DNA from: Deltaproteobacteria bacterium
GTDB lineage: Bacteria > Desulfobacterota > Deferrisomatia > Deferrisomatales > JACRMM01
DNA length: 64,000 nt
Direction: 5' to 3'
Assembly (NCBI GenBank): GCA_016214985.1
Contig: JACRMM010000025.1
Span: 62,001-126,000 of the forward strand
Part shown: positions 43,289-50,879 of the stretch, piece by piece
Numbering within the stretch: the stretch's first letter is position 1
Layout: each line of letters starts with the position of its first letter
Notes under the pieces: generated by a model
Databases searched by the model: none
Seen by the model: the letters and a program-made list of their open reading frames with translations, nothing else
Told to the model about the DNA's origin: nothing
Program-made: the position numbers and the translations under genes

Positions 43289-45304
43289 ATGAGCGCAGAA
43301 CCAGCCAAGAAATTCATGTTGGACTTCGAAAAGCCGATGTTCGACAAGCCGGGCAAGAGCAAGAACGTGGACGTCAACGCCGGCGAAAAGGTCGACTGCC
43401 TGGACATCATCGCGGACACCCTCGTGGAAGAGGGCGTAACCGAAGTGTGGTGTCTGGAAGGCAGCGGCCTCTTCCGATTCATGAATCCGATCATGAAGAG
43501 GGGAATCAAGCGAATCACCTGCACGAACGAGCAGGAGCTCGGATTCGCCGCCGAAGCGTTCGGCCGAATCGCACGCCGCCCCGGCGTCGGCATGATCGGT
43601 CCGGGAACCGGGGTGACGAACCTGGCTACCCCCCTTCATCAGGCGCGGAGCGCCCAAGCGCCCATGGTCTTCATCGTCTCCGATTCGGGAGAGATGTTCG
43701 ACGGGAGGTATACACAGCAGGGCGGGGTCATCGCCTCCGAGGTCCTTTCGCCGTTGCTCAAACGGCCGGTGAGGCGGTTGACGCAACCGTACTCCGTGGG
43801 CTACCAGCTCAAGCAGGCGTTCCGAGATTCGGTGAGCCCCGTCACAGGGCCCATGGGGATTGCGGTCGCGGAAGAGTTGTCGCTGTTTGCGGCCGGCGAC
43901 CCCGCCACGACGAGGGCGCAGTTGGCGAACGGGTATGCCCCGGGGACCTGGGGGCAGAGCACGACGGACATGTTCGAAACGGCGGCGGACTCCAAAACGG
44001 TCGAAGCCGCGGTCCGGTGGCTCTTGGAGGCCGAGCGGCCCGCCATGATCTGCGGGGAAGGCATCTGGTTCCACGACGCGGTGGCTGAACTGAACGAGTT
44101 CGTGCACCTGATCGGGATCCCCTGTCACACCCGCAGACTGGCTCGGGGGGCGATCTCGGAGTACGACCCTCTCAACTCCTACGGGAGAGCCAGGGGGAAA
44201 GTGCTGAGGGAAGCCGACAGGGCGCTCATCATGGGGCTCGGCATTCGCTATCTGGAAAATCAGGGCAGACCCCCGTTCTGGGGAGCAGACACCCGCTACA
44301 TTCAGGTGCAGTCGAGCCCGGAGCTCCAGTGCCTGCAAATGCCGACGGAATTCGAAATGAACGGCAACATGAAGCTGATCCTGAGGGCCATGGTCGATTG
44401 CCTCAAGGACCTGAAGGTGACCGGGCCCGTGCAGAAGTGGGAGGGGTGGCGCCAAATCGTCGTAGAAGCCAAGGCAAAGTCGTTGGAGACAACCACGGCC
44501 CGAGCCGAGGCGTTGAGAGGGCACTCTCCGTTGCACCCCGACCTGATGGGAAAGATCATCGGCGACTGGCTCCACAAAGAGCTTCAAGACGACTACACGA
44601 CCATTCTGGGGGGGTGGTCCGCGACGTCGTTCTACACCGACTGGATCCGGCTCCGGACGGCGGGTCGGCTGCTCGACGCTACCGACGCCATCGGGCTGGG
44701 GCATCCCGTCCCCATGGCCATGGGTGCAGCCATGGCTCAGAACGGAAACAAACACCCGGTGCTCGCCCTGATGGGTGACGGCGATTTCTTCGGCGGGTCC
44801 GGGATGGCTTACCAGACGGCGGTGAAATGGGAGCTTCCCATCATCGGAATCCACGTGAACAACAACTCCCTGTGCACCAATTGCGACGAGGTGTTCCAGG
44901 CCTGCTACGGGCCGACCAAGGATTTCTACAAGGACTTCATGCAGATCTACCCGGCACGGATCAAGACGGACGAGATGCTGAAGCCGATGGGGATCCACAC
45001 GGAGTGCGTGGAACGCGACACGGAGCTCGTTCCTGCGCTGGATCGGTGTCTAGCATCGACGAGGGAAGGAGTTCCTGCCTTCATCAACGTGATCGCGGAC
45101 CCGATCGTGAACAACGAGATCATGGGACTGTTCACGGCCATGCTGTACGGAAACATTCCCTACAACGATTTGACGACAAAGGCCAAGCAGTACCTATTGG
45201 AAGGTGGATACTTGCGGAAGGCATTCGTTGGATCCGCGGAGCCCAATTGGGGCAAGGCGCTCGAGATCTATCAAGAGACCGGCAAAGTTCCTGACAAGAT
45301 CTAG
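43289..45304 (+). CDS. Thiamine-diphosphate enzyme of the acetolactate synthase / 2-hydroxyacyl-CoA lyase superfamily
   Basis: 671 residues, about 100 longer than typical members. Catalytic Glu81 lies in CTNEQELGFAAEAFGRI. The TPP/Mg motif is GDG (496-498) to NNN (524-526). The central domain is present. There are extra residues at both ends: about 30 at the N-terminus and a C-terminal segment (LFTAMLYGNIPYNDLTTKAKQYLL). A Cys cluster CTNCDEVFQAC (529-539) follows the TPP motif directly. In the mutase context it probably makes or breaks a 2-hydroxyacyl-CoA, for example acetone plus formyl-CoA to 2-hydroxyisobutyryl-CoA. ATG 43289 has GAGGAG. Confidence 0.85.
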   Translation: MSAEPAKKFMLDFEKPMFDKPGKSKNVDVNAGEKVDCLDIIADTLVEEGVTEVWCLEGSGLFRFMNPIMKRGIKRITCTNEQELGFAAEAFGRIARRPGVGMIGPGTGVTNLATPLHQARSAQAPMVFIVSDSGEMFDGRYTQQGGVIASEVLSPLLKRPVRRLTQPYSVGYQLKQAFRDSVSPVTGPMGIAVAEELSLFAAGDPATTRAQLANGYAPGTWGQSTTDMFETAADSKTVEAAVRWLLEAERPAMICGEGIWFHDAVAELNEFVHLIGIPCHTRRLARGAISEYDPLNSYGRARGKVLREADRALIMGLGIRYLENQGRPPFWGADTRYIQVQSSPELQCLQMPTEFEMNGNMKLILRAMVDCLKDLKVTGPVQKWEGWRQIVVEAKAKSLETTTARAEALRGHSPLHPDLMGKIIGDWLHKELQDDYTTILGGWSATSFYTDWIRLRTAGRLLDATDAIGLGHPVPMAMGAAMAQNGNKHPVLALMGDGDFFGGSGMAYQTAVKWELPIIGIHVNNNSLCTNCDEVFQACYGPTKDFYKDFMQIYPARIKTDEMLKPMGIHTECVERDTELVPALDRCLASTREGVPAFINVIADPIVNNEIMGLFTAMLYGNIPYNDLTTKAKQYLLEGGYLRKAFVGSAEPNWGKALEIYQETGKVPDKI

Positions 45305-45355
45305 GGATTAGCAACGAGCATCTGTGCAACCACAACACGATCAGGAGGTAAAACC

Positions 45356-45505
45356 ATGGCCGCGCCTTCGCTGAAAGAGAAGTTCCAGGATTGGGAGTTT
45401 GAGTGCGAAGACTGCAAGGAGATCTGGAGAAGTGCAAACTACCAGTGCCCCAAGTGCGAGAGTCTCAACACGAAACGAACACTGAAGTGGGATGACCAGA
45501 AGTAA
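45356..45505 (+). CDS. 49-residue zinc-ribbon protein of the mutase operon
   Basis: A small gene with a perfect AGGAGG eight bases before ATG 45356. The protein has two CxxC knuckles 11 residues apart (CEDC ... CPKC) on an acidic/basic scaffold ending TLKWDDQK. It lies 51 bases after the TPP-enzyme gene and 21 bases before a terminator hairpin, so it is the last gene of the operon. It resembles rubredoxin-like ribbons but matches no family I can name. It may be an accessory subunit of the TPP enzyme or thiolase. Confidence 0.8.
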   Translation: MAAPSLKEKFQDWEFECEDCKEIWRSANYQCPKCESLNTKRTLKWDDQK

Positions 45506-45525
45506 TTGAACAAGAGCTTGTCCTG

Positions 45526-45564
45526 GTTGCCGCACCGGGTTCCTCGGGAACCCGGTGCGGCAAC
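45526..45564 (+). terminator. Perfect 18-bp hairpin ending the mutase operon
   Basis: GTTGCCGCACCGGGTTCC and its exact complement flank a 3-base loop (TCG). It starts 21 bases after the zinc-ribbon stop and has no T tract. The rest of the gap 45506-45809 holds no gene I can support and only a weak context for the next start. Confidence 0.8.
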
Positions 45565-45809
45565 GGCCCTCCCACGGCCGGGATCGATGGAGCAATCTCC
45601 CCCCCGGAAGCTGTCCCGCCCGGCCGGGACGAATGCGTCATGCAACCCTTGCGAACCAGAAGCCGGCCGTCGCCGACCGGGTGATTCACGGGGCGGCGTT
45701 CCTCCCAAGCTCCTGGCGAGCTCGGACCCGGCCCGCGAGGTCCGAGAGTGCAAACGCGGGATCGGCGACCACACGGCCGACCGGCGAACCTTTTGCCTGC
45801 GAGTGTCTC

Positions 45810-46823
45810 ATGCCCGTGGTCGACGAAGTTCTCCCGGAGCTCTTCCGGATCGAAGTCCCTCTTCCCGAGAACCCCTTGCGGTCCATCAACGTGTACGTGG
45901 CGAGGGGTGTTGAGCGCTCGCTGATCGTGGATACGGGCATGAATCGCGCGGAGTGCCGGGCCGCTCTGAGCCAGGGGCTCCGCACGCTCGGCATCGACGC
46001 GGGCTGCGCCGATATCTTCGTGACGCACCTCCACGCCGATCACATCGGGCTCGCGAAGGCGTTCGCTCGGCCGGGCACGACGGTCTTCCTGAGCCGTACG
46101 GATAGAGTCTGGCTCGAGGCTTGGACCGGGTGGGAGGCCTTCTTCCCACTGGCCGAGGCGCACGGCGTGCCCGTCCCTGAGCTGAAGGCCGAGATCGCAT
46201 CGAACCCCAGCCTTGCGTTCGAGCGTGAGTGGCTCCCGGAGGTGAGCCCGGTGGACGAAGGTCGGGTCTTCGCCGTAGGCGACTACCGGTTCGAGTGCGT
46301 CGAGACGCCTGGGCACACACCGGGGCACATGTGCCTCTACGAGCCGCGCGCGAAAGTGCTCCTCTCCGGTGACCACATTCTCGGCGACATCAGCCCGAAC
46401 ATCACTACCTGGCTTCCGGGTCGAAACCCTCTGAAGGAGTACCTCGACAGCCTGGAGAAGGCCTCCCACTTGGAGGTCGACCTGGTCCTCCCCGGGCATC
46501 GTCGGCTCTTTCGAGACCACCGGGCCCGCATCGCAGAGCTCCAAGTTCACCACTGGGCGAGGCTGGACGAGGTCCTCGCCCTGCTTTCGCGGCGCTTCCT
46601 CACCGCCTTCGAGCTCGCTTCCGAGATGACCTGGGATCTGAAGGGGTCCTGGGCGTCCTGGCCCCTGGCCCAGAAGTGGTTTGCGACGGGGGAGGCGATG
46701 GCTCACCTCGTCTACCTTGAGGCGGAGGGGGCCGTGGTCCGAGACGACGGGGACCGGATCGTCTTCAGCCGGTGTTCGCCCAGCGCCTGCGCAAGGGGTT
46801 GGGTTGAAAGCGGTACGCCTTGA
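45810..46823 (+). CDS. Metallo-beta-lactamase-fold hydrolase
   Basis: 337 residues with the metal motif THLHADHIG and later ligands in ETPGHTPGHMCLY, LLSGDHILGD and VLPGHRRLF, as in glyoxalase II/thioesterase-like enzymes. The C-terminal helical domain includes ELQVHHWARLDEVLALL. It may be a CoA-thioester or lactone hydrolase in the neighbouring pathway, but the substrate is unknown. ATG 45810 starts the conserved part. The upstream open frame is noncoding-like. Confidence 0.8.
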   Translation: MPVVDEVLPELFRIEVPLPENPLRSINVYVARGVERSLIVDTGMNRAECRAALSQGLRTLGIDAGCADIFVTHLHADHIGLAKAFARPGTTVFLSRTDRVWLEAWTGWEAFFPLAEAHGVPVPELKAEIASNPSLAFEREWLPEVSPVDEGRVFAVGDYRFECVETPGHTPGHMCLYEPRAKVLLSGDHILGDISPNITTWLPGRNPLKEYLDSLEKASHLEVDLVLPGHRRLFRDHRARIAELQVHHWARLDEVLALLSRRFLTAFELASEMTWDLKGSWASWPLAQKWFATGEAMAHLVYLEAEGAVVRDDGDRIVFSRCSPSACARGWVESGTP

Positions 46824-46955
46824 CGGTGGCGGGCCGAGGGTCCTGGGTTCGAAGCGGAAGGTGGAGCAGTGGCGGATCTGTACCACAGGCGCCGCGAAAA
46901 GGCGCGGAAGCGTGTCGAGAAGTAGCTCATTGCTCATTCATGAAAGGAGCCAAAG

Positions 46956-47738
46956 ATGGCAAGAGTGAAGGACAAAGTAGTTGTTATCACAGGAGGTTCT
47001 GGGGGAATCGGCACAGCCGCTGGCAAGCGGTTCGCCGAGGAGGGTGCGAAGGTCTTGCTCGTGGACGTCTTCGAAGATCAATTGAAAAGATGCGTGGGAC
47101 AAATTGGTGATTCGGCGAGCTATTTTGTGGCGGATGTCACGAAAGAAGACCAGGTGAACGCTTACACGCAAGCAGCCGTAGATCGCTATGGAAGAGTTGA
47201 TGCCGTTATTCTAAATGCAGGCATAGAGGGCATCATTAAGCCTCTGATAGAACACACGAAAGAAGAATTTGATCGTGTGATATCTGTGAATATTGGTGGT
47301 GTGTTCATGGGCGTTAAGGCGGCCGTGCCGGCGTTGGCCAAGACGGGAGGCGGAAGCATTATCATTGTTTCGTCCATAGCTGGACTGAAAGGATTTGCAT
47401 TACTCGGCCCCTACGTGACAAGCAAGCATGCAGTTGTGGGCATGATGCGGACGGCCGCGATAGAGTATGCCGGACTGAACGTGCGCGTGAATACCGTGCA
47501 TCCCTGCCCTATCGAAACCAGAATGATGCGCTCCATTGAAGAAGGCGCAGCGAATCTGTTGCACCAAGACGAGAAAGCGATTTACGGCATGTTTGAGGGC
47601 ACACAGGCATTGAAGAGATACGGCAAGCCAGAAGAAGTTGCGAATATGTTCTTGTTTCTGGCCAGTGATGACGCGGCGTTTCTTACCGGCAACTGCTACG
47701 CGGTAGACGGGGGTCACATGGCAGGCCTGATTCTGTAG
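46956..47738 (+). CDS. Short-chain dehydrogenase/reductase, low-GC
   Basis: 260 residues. NAD(P)-binding loop TGGSGGIG, NAG motif (VILNAGIEG) and active site Ser/Tyr-x-x-x-Lys (SSIAG, YVTSK). AGGAG lies seven bases before ATG 46956. The gene is distinctly lower in GC than its neighbours (AT-rich wobble bases), suggesting recent acquisition. Probable role: NAD-dependent oxidation of a hydroxy- or hydroxyacyl-CoA intermediate. The substrate is unproven. Confidence 0.85.
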   Translation: MARVKDKVVVITGGSGGIGTAAGKRFAEEGAKVLLVDVFEDQLKRCVGQIGDSASYFVADVTKEDQVNAYTQAAVDRYGRVDAVILNAGIEGIIKPLIEHTKEEFDRVISVNIGGVFMGVKAAVPALAKTGGGSIIIVSSIAGLKGFALLGPYVTSKHAVVGMMRTAAIEYAGLNVRVNTVHPCPIETRMMRSIEEGAANLLHQDEKAIYGMFEGTQALKRYGKPEEVANMFLFLASDDAAFLTGNCYAVDGGHMAGLIL

Positions 47739-47765
47739 GGCGTATCCTGTCAAGCGAGCCCGGTG

Positions 47766-47806
47766 GCGGAATCCCCGCGGCGCTCGACGCGCCGCGGGGA
47801 TTCCGC
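47766..47806 (+). terminator. Perfect 18-bp hairpin after the first SDR
   Basis: GCGGAATCCCCGCGGCGC and its exact complement flank a 5-base loop (TCGAC), 27 bases after the SDR stop. No T tract follows. The remaining gap to 48045 contains only the AAGGAG of the next gene. Confidence 0.8.
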
Positions 47807-48045
47807 GAGAGCAGTGCGGACGGCTTTGGCGGTGCCGTCGCAAATCTCGTTTGGCTCCAGCCTGCCTTCCCCCGGCGCAACAGGCGCGGTGTTGGGATGC
47901 AGATCGTTGGTTGCCCAGGTGGCTGGCGATCCTCTCTAGATTCAGGCGTCCACGCCTGGAGTCCCGCACGGACCCCGCTGCGTGTGGGCGAGGGCGGCTG
48001 ACCCCTGAATTGGGTTTCAGCCCCACTACCAATAAGGAGAATTGC

Positions 48046-48813
48046 ATGAAGCTGACAGAATCTGCCGCAATTGTCACGGGAGGGGCCTCGGGACTGGGTG
48101 AGGCGACGGTTCGTCATCTGGTGGGAAACGGCGGGCGGGCCGCCATCTTCGACGTCCAAGAGGAACAGGGCAAGAACCTCGTCGCCGAGCTGGGCAAGAA
48201 CGCGATCTTCGCCCATGCGGACGTCACCTCCGAGCAGAGCATTCTGGAAGCGATCGAACGGATGGTGGAGAAGTTCGGCACTTTCAACGTTGTGGTCAAT
48301 TGCGCTGGCGTCGTCACGCCGGGAAAGGTAGTCGGGAGGAACGGCCCCCTGGCCCTCGACCAGTACGCACGCGTCATTCAGATCAACCTAATCGGCACGT
48401 TCAACGTCATCCGGCTGGCGGCTGCGAGAATGGTAGGGAACGCTCCGAACGCCGAAGGCGAGCGGGGCGTGATCGTGAACACCGCGTCGTTGGCGGCATT
48501 CGAAGGTCAGATTGGTCAGGCGGCCTATGCCTCCTCCAAAGCAGGAGTCGTTGGTCTGACGCTTCCCATCGCCCGCGAGCTCGGCGGGTCGGGGATCCGT
48601 GTGATGACCATCGCCCCGGGGTTGTTCGAGACCCCGATGGTCGATTCCCTTCCGGAGGCTGCCAAGGAGGCGCTGGCGAAGATGCCGGTGTTCCCAAAGC
48701 GGTTCGGTCGGCCGACCGAGTTCGCACTTCTGGTGCAACAGATCGTCGAGAATCCGATGCTCAACGGCAGCGTCATTCGGCTCGACGCCGGCATGCGTAT
48801 GGCGGAGAAGTGA
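48046..48813 (+). CDS. SDR of the 3-hydroxyacyl-CoA dehydrogenase type-2 (HSD10) kind
   Basis: 255 residues. It begins [25 protein letters not shown], the signature of type-2 3-hydroxyacyl-CoA dehydrogenases, with [21 protein letters not shown] holding Ser and Tyr-x-x-x-Lys, and [10 protein letters not shown]. It probably oxidises 3-hydroxybutyryl-CoA to acetoacetyl-CoA, which would link the mutase product to the thiolase. ATG 48046 has AAGGAG at good spacing. Confidence 0.85.
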   Translation: MKLTESAAIVTGGASGLGEATVRHLVGNGGRAAIFDVQEEQGKNLVAELGKNAIFAHADVTSEQSILEAIERMVEKFGTFNVVVNCAGVVTPGKVVGRNGPLALDQYARVIQINLIGTFNVIRLAAARMVGNAPNAEGERGVIVNTASLAAFEGQIGQAAYASSKAGVVGLTLPIARELGGSGIRVMTIAPGLFETPMVDSLPEAAKEALAKMPVFPKRFGRPTEFALLVQQIVENPMLNGSVIRLDAGMRMAEK

Positions 48814-48910
48814 GCCTCCGATACGCGGTGGCGGGCCGCCGCAACAGCGGCTTGGGAGGTGTCATCCGACTCCTTCCGGCACGTTCAACCTCAAGAAAAG
48901 GGAGGCGCCC

Positions 48911-49684
48911 ATGGGACGCGTTCAGGGAAAAGTGGCGGTGGTGACCGGCGGCGGGAACGGGATCGGGCGCGCAACCTGCGCGCTCCTGGCGAAGGAGGGG
49001 GCCAAGGTGGCCGTCACCGACGTCAACGCCGAGACCGGTCAGAAGGTGACGGCCGAAATCGTGGCGGCCGGGGGCGTTGCCAAGTTCTGGCATCTGGAGG
49101 TCACCGACGAGGCGGAAGTGAAGAGCGTCTTCGCCGACATCGCCGCGCAGTTCGGCCCCATCACCGTTTTGGTCAACAACGCCGGGATCGCCGACCTGCC
49201 GAGCACGCCGACCCACGACCTGTCGGAGGAGGCCTGGGATCGGGTGATGAACGTCAACGTAAAGGGCGTCTTCTTCTGCACGAAGCACGTGATTCCCCAC
49301 ATGAGGAAGGCGGGGATCGGGAGCATCGTGGACATCTCGTCCATCTACGGGCTGATCGGCGCGCCCGATGTCCCGGCCTATCACGCCTCCAAAGGTGCGG
49401 TGCGGATGATGGCCAAGACCGACGCCCTCCTCTATGCCAAGGAGAAGATCCGCGTCAACTCGGTCCACCCGGGCTTCATCTGGACCCTCCTCGTGCAGGA
49501 CTATGTCCACACCTCGAATCTGACCGACGACCAGGGGATGCAGATACTCAACGACCTCCACCCGGTCGGTCACCCCGGCGAGCCTGACGACATCGCGTAC
49601 GGCATCCTCTACCTGGCGTCCGACGAGTCCAAGTTCGTGACCGGAAGCGAGCTGGTTATCGACGGCGGCTACACGGCCAGGTAG
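48911..49684 (+). CDS. Short-chain dehydrogenase, FabG/cyclohexanol dehydrogenase-like
   Basis: 257 residues with TGGGNGIGRA, VLVNNAGIAD, and Ser/Tyr-x-x-x-Lys (DISSIYG, YHASK). The start follows an AAAGGGAGG. The third SDR in a row, but of a different subfamily from the other two, so the three probably have different substrates (an alcohol, a hydroxyacyl-CoA, or a 2-hydroxy ketone). Confidence 0.85.
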   Translation: MGRVQGKVAVVTGGGNGIGRATCALLAKEGAKVAVTDVNAETGQKVTAEIVAAGGVAKFWHLEVTDEAEVKSVFADIAAQFGPITVLVNNAGIADLPSTPTHDLSEEAWDRVMNVNVKGVFFCTKHVIPHMRKAGIGSIVDISSIYGLIGAPDVPAYHASKGAVRMMAKTDALLYAKEKIRVNSVHPGFIWTLLVQDYVHTSNLTDDQGMQILNDLHPVGHPGEPDDIAYGILYLASDESKFVTGSELVIDGGYTAR

Positions 49685-50019
49685 GCAGCGGCGGGGCTCT
49701 GCCCGGCCGCGGCGGCGGGTGACCTCCTTTCCCGGGCGGTAGGATTGGCAAGCCGGACTCGCGTTCGCCAGTGACGTCGGACGGGAAAGCCGGTTGTAGA
49801 CCATCGGGCAAGGAGAGACGGAGTCGGGAATTGTTCCTGCGGAGGACGATGTGGGGTCCACGACGGTGTGGTGTGGATTGCCGATCGTGAGATCCGCCCC
49901 ATGGAGAGCGACTACGACGATTGAGGAGGCGGTTCAGGGTTTCTGAGGGAGCTTCCAACAGGCAGAGCGAGGGAGAGGCGGGGGCGCAAAGCGCCCCTGC
50001 CGACGTGAGGGGACTGAAG
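49685..50019. other. Intergenic gap between convergent SDR and thioesterase genes
   Basis: 335 bases with no supported gene. No clear promoter, hairpin or repeat was seen. Short open frames lack codon structure or a ribosome site. Confidence 0.3.
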
Positions 50020-50607
50020 TTATTCGTAGAGGTGGAAAGGGGTGGCCTCGGCGCGTGCCGGTTCGATGTTCCGGGTCGATCCGTTGGGCTCGTCGGTGGC
50101 GCGAGGCTCACGGTCTGCTGGGGGCGGTGCCCGCGGGCACCGCCCCCAGCAGGGTGCCCCTCCGGCCTCCGAACCCCCCCCGGAGAGCTGCAGGGTCGCG
50201 ATGCGTTCTCTCACAGCCTCCGGAAGAACGGCTCTTCGATTCTGACGATAATCGTACGAGACGATCAGGCCCTCGCCCTCTGCGGCCACCTTCCGGTGAT
50301 CCGCACTCACCACACAATACCGCATGACGAACCGGTCCTCGCCCACCTCCGGCACGGTAGCTCCAATCCACACCGTATCCGGGTAGGTCAAGGGAATGCG
50401 GAAGCGGCATCCAGTGGCGCCGAGAATGGGGCCCAGACCCGTCTCCTTTTGGAGCGTGCTGTAGCGGATCGCACGGAAGTAGGCGACTCTGGCGCTCTCG
50501 AAGTAACGGAAGTAGACGACGTTGTTCACGTGGCCGAGGACGTCCATCTCACCCCAGGCCACGGGGAACTCAATCACGACAGGGTACTCCTTCAGCAGTT
50601 CTCTCAA
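50020..50607 (-). CDS. Hotdog-fold acyl-CoA thioesterase with unusual C-terminal tail
   Basis: 195 residues. The hotdog active-site motif WGEMDVLGHVNNVVYFRYFESAR is that of 4-hydroxybenzoyl-CoA/YbgC thioesterases, with Asp at the catalytic position. The normal family length (about 140-150) would end near 'RERIATLQL'. The remaining ~45 residues are read through a perfect 38-bp palindrome, look low-complexity (GGAPCWGRCPRAPPPADREPR) and may be non-functional or due to a lost stop codon. It could hydrolyse CoA esters of the pathway next door. Confidence 0.8.
   Translation of the reverse strand: MRELLKEYPVVIEFPVAWGEMDVLGHVNNVVYFRYFESARVAYFRAIRYSTLQKETGLGPILGATGCRFRIPLTYPDTVWIGATVPEVGEDRFVMRYCVVSADHRKVAAEGEGLIVSYDYRQNRRAVLPEAVRERIATLQLSGGGSEAGGAPCWGRCPRAPPPADREPRATDEPNGSTRNIEPARAEATPFHLYE
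50115..50152. repeat. Perfect 38-bp palindrome inside the thioesterase C-terminus
   Basis: CTGCTGGGGGCGGTGCCCG meets its exact complement with no spacer. It looks like a terminator or REP-type hairpin, yet the thioesterase frame runs across it. It may mark the original gene end. Confidence 0.85.
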
Positions 50608-50720
50608 CCTGCCCCTCCATGCGCGTGGAATCGCTCAACCCCCGGGGTCCCTGGGAGGGGCCGGCCAGCTTTGGGCTGGGTCAGTAGCCGCGCCAAGCCA
50701 TCGTCAGCGCTTCGCGGAGC

Positions 50721-50859
50721 GGAGAGCGAGAAGGTCGACCTCGCGGGTGCGACACCCACGGCGTAGCACCTGGCCCGAGATCTGTTCCCGGACCTCGGGT
50801 CGGGCCCCTGAACCGCTGACCGCTGGGCCGGGAGGCTCGAGCTCGCCCAGATGGTGTGA
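50721..50859 (+). pseudogene. recG: Decayed recG fragment with internal deletion
   Basis: Bases 50721-50810 align with recG 33441-33530 (shared GGAGAGCGAGAAGGTCGACC, then CCTGGCCCGAGAT and CCCGGACCT), with small indels and a TAG stop. Bases from about 50811 align with the recG 3' end 34021-34068 (shared ACCGCTGGGCCGGG, GGCTCGAGCTCGC, final TGA). About 490 bases between are missing. The surrounding 50608-50880 is otherwise featureless. Confidence 0.85.
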
Positions 50860-50879
50860 GAGGCGCTGGAAGGCAGCGG

